From contig OX578279.1 of NCBI GenBank assembly GCA_951217055.1, positions 75,496,131 to 75,560,130 of the forward strand: a DNA stretch of 64,000 nt. The letters are read 5' to 3'. Position numbers and translations under genes: made by a program. Positions 33,555 to 45,168 of this stretch are shown here, in pieces. The notes below the pieces were generated by a model that saw only the letters and a list, made by a program, of their open reading frames with translations, made no database searches and had not been told where the DNA came from. Source of the DNA: Gerris lacustris (lineage: Eukaryota; Arthropoda; Insecta; Hemiptera; Gerridae). Numbering within the stretch: position 1 is the stretch's first letter; each line of letters begins with the position of its first letter.

Positions 33555-34058
33555 GTGTGTCCGATTTCAACAATTCCAAGACAGAAATCCGTTTCAGACA
33601 TCATGGAACATTTTTGGTTCCATGTCTGTCTGTCAGTAAATCTTAAAAACTACACTACTGATTTTAATGAAATTTAGGTAGCAGGTCACAAATTAACTCA
33701 TTGTTGGTCCCATATAAGTGTTTACTATGTGTGTCCATTTGGTTTTCTTTAACATGCGCACAAACATACATTTATTTACACCTATATTTTCAAAAGTACT
33801 CATCTGATTTTTATGCAATTTGGATGGTTTGTCGAAAGTAGCCTGTACATAGCACCAGATTAATTTAAATGGTCTGTACTCTTTAACTTTTGCTAAAATG
33901 ATACATTCATTTATGTAAAAAATCAAAATAATTTTGTAGTTTAAAAAAAAACAGGGGGAAACAATTAAATACATTAGACAATAATGGCTTGCAAAAGCAT
34001 AAAATCAATAAAGTACATGTGAGGATGCAAGGAACTATGTGCCATACTATTGGCAGTC
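33555..34058 (-). repeat. Dispersed repeat A, right half, copy 3
   Basis: Matches 26200-26703, including AATTCCAAGACAGAAATCCG, TTGTTGGTCCCATATAAGT and the end GGATGCAAGGAACTATGTGC. The left inverted half is missing. Confidence 0.75.
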
Positions 34059-34360
34059 AATTTTATTAAGTTTTAGTTTATAATAGCTTTATTGTTTAAA
34101 TTTGAAGTGTAATGAATTGCTTTTTAATTTTTTTATTTTTTTATTATTACTTACTATTTAATAATTTTTCTTTAGGAAAAAACACATTTAAAAGAGTATG
34201 CAAATCAGAAATTCTAGAAATAAATACTTTTGGAATGAAATTTGTTAATATTTTTATAATATTGTAATTGCTGATAGCTTTTGACTTGGTGTTGCTACAG
34301 AACAGGGCTGTGCAACCTGGCTGTAGGGCCTATTTTCATTGCCGGTGACAATAAACTTAA

Positions 34361-34870
34361 CCCTTCGAGACACGGGCTGGCGCATGGGGTGCACCACGAT
34401 TAAAAAAGTTTCTGCAAATCAGCATTGTTTTGCTGTGTTTATTTGGCTTGGTGTACAGTATTCGCCGCCCGTGCCACCATGTCCGGTATAGAAAAATTAT
34501 GCCGTCCAATCAATATTTTTTGGTTTTGCTTAAGTTGTCGGATTAGGATGATGGTTGTGAGGAGTTATCTTAGGACTTTAACAACTAATAATAATAAATA
34601 GGGTTGATAATTAAGGTTGAAAACCCAATACTAAGTCAGAACACTGAAGGAGTAATTACTGATTTTTTTATAGTAATTTTTATTTTTATAATTAAAGATA
34701 TCATTGAAAAATAAATATGTAATACATCAATTGACTTTTTAGTTCAACATTTCCAAAACGCAATCTAGATAATCTGGATTTAACCAATTTATGGTTTGAA
34801 AAATGCATTGGCGCATAAAGTGCGCCGCCCGTGCCTCTTTGTTTGTCCACTATAGCCGTGCCACGAAGGG
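34361..34870. mobile_element. piggyBac-like MITE (TTAA target)
   Basis: TTAA at 34357-34360 and 34871-34874 flanks ends CCCTTCGAGACACGGGC and GCCGTGCCACGAAGGG. Further inner pairing occurs between GGCGCATGGGGTGC and GCGCATAAAGTGCGC type blocks. No transposase frame. Confidence 0.85.
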
Positions 34871-35090
34871 TTAATTAAACTCACTCAATTAATACACTTC
34901 AAGTTAGATCTTCTACCTGGTCTTTAGCAACTTTAGTCTCTTTCTCACGGCAAATTACCTGATGCTTGATTGATGAATTCAAAGCCAGTTTACTTGAGTA
35001 CTACATCTTTATAACCAAGGATATCTTGAATATACTCGTCCTGAACAGTTAGCTTTCTGTTGTTTAATAAATAAAGTTGATTTTTTTCAG

Positions 35091-35258
35091 ATAATGGCAC
35101 TTGGACTCAGCTTTGGCTGATTACTGATTACCATGAGAATGGATCATTATTTGACTACTTAAATAGAAGTACTGTAGATGTACCTGGCATGATCAAGATG
35201 GCCCTTTCCATAGCGACCGGCTTGGCTCACCTCCACATGGAGATTGTTGGAACTCAGG
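35091..35258 (+). CDS. babo: babo kinase exon 2
   Basis: Begins AT after acceptor TTTTTTTCAG (completing Asp), then [40 protein letters not shown] and [15 protein letters not shown], ending with G in phase 1 at donor CAGG|GTAATT. It covers the end of the L45 region, the hinge and helix D of the kinase. Close to vertebrate ALK4/5 by eye. Confidence 0.95.
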
Positions 35259-35401
35259 GTAATTGTTAAACCATGCTCTTCCTTATCTTTTGAAAGATTG
35301 TGAGATGGCCTTAAGTAAATATGTTTTGAGATGTTTAAGAGTTGTAATAATTTATCACTTTTTAGTTGTTAAAACTTGATAATTGTATTCTCTGTTTTCA
35401 G

Positions 35402-35574
35402 GTAAGCCTGCAATTGCTCACAGGGATCTGAAATCGAAGAACATATTGGTAAAATCTAATGGTACTTGTGCCATCGGTGATTTAGGCCTAGCTGTAAGAC
35501 ACGATGTAGCTACAGATACAGTAGATATTCCTCTTAACAACAGAGTGGGAACCAAGCGATACATGGCACCTGAG
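35402..35574 (+). CDS. babo: babo kinase exon 3 (catalytic loop and activation segment)
   Basis: Separated from the previous exon by a short 143-bp intron. It begins GT (Gly), then [20 protein letters not shown] with the catalytic loop HRDLKSKN. The metal-binding DLG follows ([10 protein letters not shown]), then [13 protein letters not shown] at the end of the activation segment. It ends in phase 0 at donor GAG|GTAAGA, an excellent match to consensus. All catalytic residues expected of an active Ser/Thr kinase are present. Confidence 0.95.
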
Positions 35575-36703
35575 GTAAGATAATTCAACACATGTCTAGT
35601 TTGTGTGTAATATCTGAGTTTTAGGTTTATGTACGAAGTACGAAAAGGAACCTTATATAACTGCTATCTGTCAGTCTGTCCGTTGGCATGTTTCAATTTA
35701 TAAACTACTATAGCTAGGACCATGGAATTCAGCACACAGGTGCATCTCGGCATTTGTGATAACTGTACACTTTTTTGAGTTTTCACTCTTAATATTTCCA
35801 AGATGGCGGCCAATATGGCAGGCGACTTCATTGGAATATGCTGCCAACAACACGACATGGCTCGAAACTAGATGCTATTTTTTTCCAAATTTGGACCTAT
35901 GTCAAAGTGGTCCATGACAAGTGTTCACGAACCATTGTGGACTCACATTTAAGTCTGGGCAAAGGGACCGAACTCCTCGCCCTGGTCAACGGCCTGAAAG
36001 GAGAGCATAGGCAGGGCCATTGGGGGCAGTTCCCGATGTCCGCTCAACTATGATGATTTGATTTTTTTTTACAGTTACAAATATATTTTGTAAATCACGC
36101 AAAATTGTAACTCAAATGGGTGAAAACACTGGCAAAATAAGTTCATAGAGCATAATGTCGGCTTTTATTGACGTTTCTCTTACTTTATGACACAGAAACA
36201 GTCTTTAATAAAGTTTCATGAAATTACGAAAAGTAATACCCAAGATATGAGACATATGTGTCACCGATAAGTAACACTAATATGATAAAATGTATTGAAC
36301 ATTTTTAGTTTAAAATGTTGCAATTTTCAACATTTTACTTTCTGTTCATCTAAAAAGAAACATGACTAGTGACTAGTGTCATAAATTTTAAAAAACAAAG
36401 ATATTTGAATGGGTGAAATTGCATTAAACAAATTAGAGTTAACTCTGAAAATCCAGATTTTGTTGTACCTCATATGTTTACAATAAATCATTACTCCGCC
36501 TTAAAATATGTGTTACGGCACCATAAGTTAATAATTAGCAAGGCTATTTGAATTTTTTATATGATTGCATTAATTTATGTTATTTTTTTGTTCAACAATT
36601 CTTTTATTCTTTAATTCTTTGATTTAACAAATTTTCCTTTATTCTATTTAATAGAAAATAATAATCTTTTTGTTAAAATTGAATTTTTAATTTGATGTTA
36701 CAG
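35575..36703. other. babo intron, repetitive in its first part
   Basis: Around 35640-36060 there is transposon-like sequence (CTGTCAGTCTGTCCGTTGG, AAGATGGCGGCC) with chance frames only. The rest is AT-rich and ends in acceptor GATGTTACAG. No ends could be defined for the repeat. Confidence 0.45.
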
Positions 36704-36943
36704 GTGTTAGAGGATTCTATTAACATGAATCATTTTGATTCATTCAAACGTGGTGATGTTTATGCTTTCGGGCTGATTCTGTGGGAGATCGCTCGAAGAT
36801 GCAACCTAGGTGGTATCTACGATGACTACCAGTTACCTTTCTATGATATGGTACCTTCTGATCCCACAATAGATGAAATGAGGAAAGTTGTTTGCATCGA
36901 TAGGCAACGACCTTCCATACCAAATAGATGGCATACTTATCCT
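36704..36943 (+). CDS. babo: babo kinase exon 4 (C-lobe)
   Basis: Encodes [37 protein letters not shown], then [20 protein letters not shown] and EEMRKVVC-like [20 protein letters not shown]. Phase 0 at both ends (donor CCT|GTAAGT). These are kinase subdomains IX-X, highly conserved among activin-type receptors. Confidence 0.95.
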
Positions 36944-37154
36944 GTAAGTTTTTTTTTTTTTGTTTTTTTTGAAGTATTTTATTTTGTTTCTAAAAATTAT
37001 ATTTTATAACAGTATATATTTTCCCCTTCTCATTTCTTTGAGATTTATAAACTCATAAAACTAGTTAAAAATAAGAATGGATCCTGGCATTTGTGGGGTG
37101 ATAATGTATATCCCCTTTTGATCTAAATTTTTTTCCTTAAATATATCTGTAACA

Positions 37155-37727
37155 GTCCAGGAGATAGCATACAAAAAAGTGTCTGACTAACATCAAGCTG
37201 GAATTTTGTGTATAAGTAAATCTTTTGGTGCCTTTTAAGAATATGTGGTCGGCTAAGTTCGTCTGCAGGACATAACTTGGCAATAGGCATTTGAAAAAAA
37301 CAAACCGGTGGAGAGTGGTTATGTCCCGCCCTTTTTGGTGGACAATGTGATTTTCATGATCCTGAGTACGGAATTAGTTAATGAACCAAAAATCAAGTTG
37401 ATGGTACTTTGTCACTTAATAGGTGTCCTCTTTGATTTGGAGTAATATTTGAATAACTAACCTATTATGTGACAAACTAACATTAACTTGATTATTGGTC
37501 TATTAACTAAGTTTGTACTCAGGTTCATAAAAATTACATTGTCCACCAAAAAGGGCGGGACATGGCCGCTCTCCACCAGTTTGTTTTTTTCAAATGCCTA
37601 TTGCCAAGTTATGTCCTGCAGATGAACTTAGCCGACCACATATTCTTAAAAGGCACCAAAAGATTTACTTATACACAAAATTCTAGCTTGATGTTTGTCA
37701 AACTTTTTTTCATGCTATCTCCTAGAC
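37155..37727. mobile_element. Foldback MITE family B, copy 2
   Basis: 573 bp, with ends GTCCAGGAGATAGCAT and ATGCTATCTCCTAGAC. Aligns along its length with 9150-9724. The flanking dinucleotides (CA, TT) no longer match TA, so it may be an older copy. Confidence 0.85.
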
Positions 37728-37783
37728 TTCGTAATGTTTTGACAACATTTATTTTTGCAAAAAATCTTACTAAAATCATAATA

Positions 37784-38175
37784 CAGTAGAACCTCGCTTA
37801 CATGACCCTCAATTACAACAACCTCAATTTCAAGTACAATTTTCAAATCCCCTTGAGATTGCCATACCACATAATGTTAAATTAACCTCTATAACACGAC
37901 TATTATTATCCAAACAACCTCAATAACACGGATTTTTTCCAATTCACAACGTAACTCAGAACCTCTATAACAAGTCATTTTGAGAAGTCAACCTCGATAA
38001 CGCGACTCTATACAGGAATGGGTTGACCTTGAACAAGTCTAGACTCAAATTAATCTTGATAAGACGACTGATAGCCAAAATAATCTTGATAACACAACCC
38101 TCAACAAAAAGAGCACCTCGATAACAAGACTGTTTCCCTAATCTCCTTGAGACACTTCTTATCAAGGTTCTACTG
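37784..38175. mobile_element. pogo/Tigger-like MITE
   Basis: Ends CAGTAGAACCTCGCTTA and AAGGTTCTACTG, flanked by TA on both sides. CAGTRGAACCTC is the classic pogo/Tigger terminus. The interior repeats AACCTCnATAACACGAC-type motifs many times, as seen in pogo-like non-autonomous elements. Confidence 0.85.
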
Positions 38176-38308
38176 TAATATGAAATAATTTAATAATATT
38201 AGTTTTAGTGCATTAAGTTAAAATGTTATTTTTATTTATTTATCTTTATCAATTAATTAATTTGGTATTCAAATATTAGTTTTATTTTGAAATTTCACAA
38301 CTGACTTA

Positions 38309-38469
38309 AGGGAGCCAGTGTGGCTAGAATAATTTTGTCACATCTGCTTGGCCATCAATGATTCAAGAGCACCATGAGATCATGAGTTTGTTGCCGCACT
38401 ATATGCTGATTTACATGGCTCACTAATGATCACACCATACTTGTTGCGACAGTATATTTTTTAGTGGTA
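38309..38469 (+). repeat. SINE family 2, copy 2, 5' part
   Basis: GCCAGTGTGGCTAGAAT...CACATCTGC, TGATCACACCATACTTG match 29870-29990. The B box is decayed. It is interrupted by the Helitron-like element and resumes at 39707. Confidence 0.65.
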
Positions 38470-39706
38470 TCTATATATATAAAATCCAAATACCACTGAC
38501 TGACTGACACATCACGATATCTCTGAAACCACTAGACCTACGACCATGAAATTTTGTAGGTGTGTTCCTCTTACCTCCTAGGTTCTCGCTAAGAAATATT
38601 TTTAAAATCCGCCATCTTGATTCAAGATGGCGGTCATTTATATACAAAATTCGACATGACGATATCTCGGGAACCAATTGTACTAGAACCTTGAAATTCA
38701 GAAGTTGGCTTCCTTAATTTTGGTACACAGGGGTACGGGGTACAAATGTTAAAGTAATGATCATCCTTCATGATGCATATCGTTGAAAAGCTCTTTAAGA
38801 GTACAGTAATTGTGGTTATGTGCAGTTTTATCATATTTTCACTTAGGAGGGGGGTATAATTAAAAATCTTATATAAAAAGAAGTGTATCCGTATGAGGGT
38901 ATGTCTTTTATCCTAATTTGATGAATATTTACACACTTTTTCCTTGAAACAAGGTGAAGGTCACTGCCTACATGAGATTACGAAATTAAAATTTTGGTAC
39001 ACAGGGGTACGGGGTACAAGTGATGAATACCCTTCATCTTCATGATGCATATCGTTGAAATGCTCTTTAAGAGTACAGTAATTGTTGTTATGTGTACGGG
39101 GTACAAATGACAAAGTAATGGATACCCTTCATGATACAAATCGTTGAAAAGCTGTTTAAGAGAAAAGTAATTGTTCTTAAGTACAGTTTTGTCTTATTTT
39201 CATTTAGATAAGGGGGAGAGGTAAAATGGAAATGTATATCTATTTCTATATATGTATATAAAAGTCAACATATGTGTGTACATATACATGTTCTTTTATA
39301 CAAATCTACAGTTTTATTCCGATCTCGATGAAAATTTGCACACTTGACCTTCAAAGCAAGGGGAAGGTAACTGTTAACATGAATTTTCGAACTATAACTT
39401 TTGGTTCAAAGGGGTACGGGGTACAAGTAATGAATACCCTTTATCTTCATGATGCATATCGTTGAAATGCTCTTTAAGAGTACAGTAATTGTTGTTATGT
39501 GTACAGTTTTGTCATATTTTCATTTAGGAGGGGGTAAATTTAGGATATTTGCAAATGATCTTATCAAAGAGGTGGGGGATATAACTAGGAGGGATAGAAT
39601 CTAGATATTCTCGCATAGTAAAATAATTTGTATGCTTTCCAGGTAGTATATAAACTTATCAAATTTAAAAAGTATTTAAAGTAGCGAAGCACGGGCATCC
39701 AGCTAG
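38470..39706 (+). mobile_element. Helitron-like element inserted in a SINE
   Basis: Starts TCTATATATATAAAA directly after A (38469) and ends ...GCATCCAGCTAG directly before T (39707). This is the A|T target and TC...CTAG termini of non-autonomous Helitrons. The 3' region AGCGAAGCACGGGCATCCAG resembles known arthropod Helitron ends, although no strong terminal hairpin is obvious. The interior contains about four copies of a segment around GGGGTACGGGGTACAA and CATGATGCATATCGTTGAAA. No Rep/helicase. The two SINE halves join cleanly when it is removed. Confidence 0.75.
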
Positions 39707-39790
39707 TATAATGATAAGAATAATAAAAATGGGACCAATAGTTGCCTAATTGCTAGGTTTGAACAAGTGTTTCATCCTCCCCATCTAACT
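39707..39790 (+). repeat. SINE family 2, copy 2, 3' part
   Basis: ATGGGACCAATAG...CTAATTGCTAGGTTTGAACAA continues the SINE from 38469. It matches 30025-30105 of copy 1. Confidence 0.65.
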
Positions 39791-39854
39791 ACCATCACTA
39801 TCATTATCATAAATCATAACTGACTCTAGTTTATTTGATGATTTACTCCCTATC

Positions 39855-40108
39855 AGTAAATCATGTCTGACATCTCGATTTTTATCATACCGTGGGTGTC
39901 AACATGGTTTTCCGAGCCGAATCTGGTGGCACTACCTCTTTCGACTCTCCATTTGTTTAAGCAATGCAGAGAGGACATTGAGTGGGGCAGCCCAGTCCTG
40001 GAATTGAACCCACATTTGTGTGGTCACCCATCCTAGTAGTTACCTCTCCTGATGCTGATTAACCTGATTAATAGGACATCCAACCTCTCCCTCCCTCCTA
40101 TGAGCTAC
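39855..40108 (-). repeat. tRNA/5S SINE, minus-strand diverged copy
   Basis: On the minus strand it reads CTAGGATGGGTGACCAC, then B box GGTTCAATTCC (40000-40010), CCCACTCAATGTCC, and GTAGTGCCACCAGATTCGG. Each matches the intact SINE at 59882-60285. The tRNA-like head is largely lost. Confidence 0.75.
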
Positions 40109-40344
40109 ACAGTTTTATTAAATGACCTATAATCACATTGCTGTATTTTACAATTATTAAGTATACATTAAAACCAATCAAAATTAATATTTGTGTTTGT
40201 TTCTAATAAGTTTAGGTCTATTATTAATTTAAAGTAATAAGTGTATTCAAGTCTTACTCATAGATATAAACAGGTAAAAAAATTACAAGAATAATTTTAA
40301 TTTAAATATAATATAAAGGGGAATTAAATATATTCCTTTTAAGA

Positions 40345-41005
40345 TAGAATAAATTTCAAGATAAAAAGAACATTTTATATACTACTTTTTAAATTTTCTG
40401 TTGAATCGTATGTAATGTTGATAATATAATTGTTATTGTTATATAATATATAATGTTAGTGAAAAATAAAATAGTTCCGAATTTATTTACTTCACATAAA
40501 TGACAACCATCTAGAGAACTGATCTTAAACCTATAAAAGGACAAATCTTTGTACAACGGATCTCCCCAACACCAAATCTAAAGCGTGCCATCGATATATT
40601 TGAAATAATATAAATAATATAATCGATAAATAATATAATCGATAAATAATATAATCGATATTTCCTGTTTTGCTGTCATTCAATGTTTATCTATCACAAA
40701 TTTTTGAGACCCGTCAAAATGAAGATTGCGTAAATATGGGACATGGCAAAACAAATAAAATAACTTGCGGATTTTTTTCCGAACTAACTTTCCGTACAGC
40801 AAAATTTGCTGAAAACCAATTAAATTCTGCTGAAAGATGGCTAAAAGTATTAAAATAATGCATTGTCATCGTGTTCTGAGCTATGCTAAAAGTTTCAAAT
40901 GTCTAGCTATTCGGGAAGTTAGTTAGAAATAGATTGCCAGATTTGTACCGGACAAACAAACAAACAAGAAAGCAAGCTAATAAAAACGTAGTAAAAATGC
41001 AAGGA
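40345..41005 (-). repeat. Dispersed repeat G, copy 2
   Basis: Inverted relative to 31375-32105, with matching AGTATATAAAATGTTC, GATTCAACAGAAAATTT, CTCTAGATGGTTGTCATT and GTCCGGTACAAATCTGGCAA-type blocks. It contains a 17-bp triplication AATAATATAATCGATA (40608-40656). Confidence 0.7.
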
Positions 41006-41249
41006 GCAATTAGCTAATTTTATTTAGATATAATGATCTATTGTCTTATTGTTGTTGGCTGTGGACTTTTTCCATCGTCAGGATTATCTCCTCCTATTGT
41101 ATGACATACTTATTTGTAATTGATCTGAGAAGAATGGTTTAGGTTTGTCTATATCTAGGAAATTGTTACTCCAGATTTGTTTTATAAGTTTGAATTTTTA
41201 TCAATTCGGCCTGGAATCAAACTTAATATCTGTTACAAGCTTTTATTTA

Positions 41250-41302
41250 ACTTGCAATGTTTGTATGTATGTATGTATGTATGCATGTATGTATGTATGT
41301 TC
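41250..41302 (+). repeat. TGTA microsatellite
   Basis: About 12 TGTA/TGCA units. The short frame of alternating Tyr/Met/Val/Cys is an artefact. Confidence 0.8.
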
Positions 41303-41500
41303 GGGTCAATTCTTACAACTGAAGTTTAAAGCAGTTATCCTCAACCAATTGAATTGAAATTTTGCATACACGTTTAGTTTGGATGACAATGCATGGTTAG
41401 CTAAGTGACGTCATTCTAAATCTAATATGGCGGACAGCATAAGATGGCCGACTAGTTATTTATTAAGCACACCCATGATATGGGTATCAAATGAAAGGGT

Positions 41501-41888
41501 TTGCTGAGAAGAATACGAATAAAAGCTTGTTATAATCAACTTATTGACATGAGTGAACTGACCATATTTAAATATACATATTTATTACAACCCATTTTAT
41601 TGAAACCCATAATTAAGTGTGGAGTTACAATAATTGCTTATGAAGATAAATACACATACTTAGGACAACGTATATCCCATACTGATAACTGTAATCAAGA
41701 AGAAATAAATAGGAGGATAAAAATAGGATGGAAAAAATATTGGTCTCTTAAAAATTTTGATTGATATCAAAATTTAAGTGTTAGAAAGCTGTGTGTTCCC
41801 TTCATTGATTTACGGATGCCAAACTTGAAAGCTCACAGCTCAACAAAGCATAAAGCATATATAGCAAAAAAATACAAAAATAAACAGT
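41501..41888 (+). pseudogene. RTE LINE fossil, segment 1
   Basis: Reads IIAYEDKYTYLGQRISH and EEINRRIKIGWKKYWSLK. It aligns with FIYLGHQIS and LKRRITLGWK of the intact RTE at 5672-7981, with frameshifts afterwards (CQTWKLTAQQ-like). It is diverged from the intact copy, so it is a different and older lineage. Confidence 0.75.
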
Positions 41889-42597
41889 CAAGTGTGTGCT
41901 AGTCAGCTCACAGCGAGGTCCGTAGGCCACACGATATAGTGTTTAACTGTAAAGTGTATAAACAGTGTTTTTTTAAAATGCTAAAAAGCTTACTTTGAAC
42001 AATTCTAAGGGTCTGATATTCTCAAAACACATAAACAAACTTCTGATAAAGTATTTTTTGCCACTGAACCGGACTACAACCATATAAATCCATCAAAAAG
42101 ACCATAATTATAAAAAAACGTATTTTGTCAATAAAAAATAAAAACATATTTTTTTCGAATTTTCCAAAAAGTGGTATATTTACTTTTGGTCGAAGAATGT
42201 TCAGGAATTTTTTCGGATTTTTTGCACTTCACATAAGCGAGATAGAGGGGGGGGGGGGGACACGATTCACACCCACTTCAAACTTGCCTACACTCGCCCT
42301 ATCAAAGTTATATCCAAAGAATTATATTTTTTTGTAATCAGCTCGACGTACCCTTTCATATGATACCCCTCACGGCGTCGAAAAAAAAAAAAAAAAAATG
42401 TTAACCCTTAAGTTTTTTTACCCTAATTTTTTTGAAGTCGCTATATTTTTAAAATATGTGGGTAGGTACAAGACACATACATGCTAAATTTCAAAGTGAT
42501 CGGACGAAAGGTGTAGCCGTGAGAGCACGCGAGAGGACGGACGGACAGACACACGCAGGAAAATATAAGGGTCCTTGGTTTTGCCTAAGGACCCTAA
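41889..42597 (+). repeat. Hairpin-ended dispersed repeat, copy 2
   Basis: Starts TCAAGTGTGTGCTAGTCAGC and ends AAGGACCCTAAAA with a terminal hairpin (42568-42574 with 42589-42595). Because it splits an RTE reading frame, its ends are well fixed. No clear target duplication is visible in the A-rich flanks. Confidence 0.8.
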
Positions 42598-42885
42598 AAA
42601 TGAAATAAAAAAAACAAAATTATGAAAAAACTCCGAACGAAAAACCTGCAGACTCAAGCACACCAACTTAAATGGAACTGGGCCGGACATGTGGCCAGGC
42701 TACGTATAGACAGATGGGCTAAAATCTCAACAGACTGGACACCTTTGAACTACTCAAGAAGGAGAGGAAGACCTAGGAGGAAGATGGAGGGATGAAATAG
42801 TGAAGAAACTAGGCATTTTGTGGCAAAGAACAGCACAGGATAGGAATCGCTGGAAGAAAGTTATCCAAAATTTTTATAATTAGAA
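42598..42885 (+). pseudogene. RTE LINE fossil, segment 2
   Basis: Continues the RTE C-terminus: LKWNWAGHVARLRIDRWAKI, RRRGRPRRKMEG, and after a frameshift KLGILWQRTAQDRNRWKK. Compare KWKWSGHVIRR...RGRGRP in the intact copy. With 41501-41888 it forms one old element split by the hairpin-ended repeat. Confidence 0.75.
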
Positions 42886-43081
42886 GAGGAATTGATGAAA
42901 TGCTTTTTTGTTATTTATAATTTACTGTTTATAATTTTCTTGCCACAAAACTTTTACTCCCTTAAGGCGAGGCTTTTGCTTCGTAAGAAGTGTCAATGAA
43001 GCTAATTTTCATTTTCATTTATTTCAAACCACCTTCAATCCAAACGTTTAAAAGACTAATTTTTTGTTTTCTTTGTAATAG

Positions 43082-43207
43082 GCCCTGCTAACCTTATCAA
43101 AACTGATGAAGGAATGCTGGTACCACAATGCTGCTGCAAGACTTACTGCACTTCGGATTAAGAAGACTCTGGCAAATCTAGCAGCCCAGGAGATATTGAA
43201 GATGTAG
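43082..43207 (+). CDS. babo: babo last coding exon
   Basis: Begins in phase 0 after acceptor [31 protein letters not shown] then [20 protein letters not shown] and M-stop (TAG 43205-43207). [12 protein letters not shown] is the invariant C-terminus of activin-type receptors. The 6.1-kb intron before it carries MITE, Helitron-like, SINE and LINE debris. The 3' UTR follows. The first AATAAA I see is at 43730, inside a foldback MITE, so the polyadenylation site is not fixed. Confidence 0.95.
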   Translation, partial: ALLTLSKLMKECWYHNAAARLTALRIKKTLANLAAQEILKM

Positions 43208-43399
43208 GATGAGGCCTGCGTAGCTTCTCCAGCTGCGCAGAATAATTTTGCCTGCACTTTCCGATAAAACCACAACAGACTCTCTAGTTCTGGTAGAGTG
43301 CAATAATTCATCTCCTTCGATTAATTAGGATGGTGATATTTACAGTGACCTATAAACACATTCGTTCTGATTAGATTTTTATTGTTTTATGTAATTGTC

Positions 43400-44279
<880 letters not shown>

Positions 44280-44281
44280 TA

Positions 44282-45168
44282 TATATATATATATGTGCTT
44301 TCTCGTACTATATTAAGTGTAGAGAAAGTATTATATTTTGTAATTATACAAATTTTAGAAGCTTTTTAACTGTAGCTTTTCAGCTAAACGAGAAACTAGA
44401 AATTAAAAAAAATAATGTTTGATATTGTACTATTATAAAAAAAAGAAATGAAGGACTATTTTGAAGAATGAATCATTTTGAAATGAATGGGACCGGGAAA
44501 AAGTGTGCTTTTTTAGCTACTGAAAGTTTAAAAGTGTCAAGATTATTTTTGTAATTTGAAAAAAAAAAAGCTTTATATTTAAAGACTTTCTTAAATGAAA
44601 AAATATGCTAAATGTTCAGATAAAGGACTATACTAAGAAATATTTAGCGATGTTATTGAAAATCAAGAAAATCAACTTTTTTTAATGCATTTGCAAACAA
44701 AAATAAACATATATATCCTTTGTTAAGAGGAAGGTTAAATAAATGTTTTTTGCTATGTGCAAAAATGCTTATTTTTTTTATGTAAGATGAAGTAAATATA
44801 TCTACATAAAAATAAAAAAAAATAAAAAAAAAAAATGGATATGCCTTATTTCAAAGTGTGCTAAATTCATTGAGCAATCCATAAAAAAATGTTTTACTTT
44901 ATTGCGTTTGCAAAAAAAAATTATATATAAGTGTGTATAATTTTGCGGTGGTAGATTGCTCTCATGCTTTGAGCTTCCATTATGTAAAATTCTGCTATCA
45001 TGGTGTTTTTTGCTTTATAAAGTGGTGTATATGAGTATCTCAAAATGAGGTGTGGTTATAGAGTTCTTGGACTCTATTTCACCCTTACACCAATGCCATT
45101 GACTAGATAGTAGTTACAATAATGGATTTTAGCTCTACGTCTATGGTAGCCTAGAGCTTTTGGCACTT
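44282..45168. other. Intergenic sequence, no feature seen
   Basis: A-rich sequence without a coding frame. Confidence 0.45.

Noticed and set aside
35664..36053. Possible coding frames in the intron after kinase exon 3
   Set aside because: They lie in transposon-like sequence (CTGTCAGTCTGTCC, AAGATGGCGG), interrupt the kinase domain, and show no splice logic.
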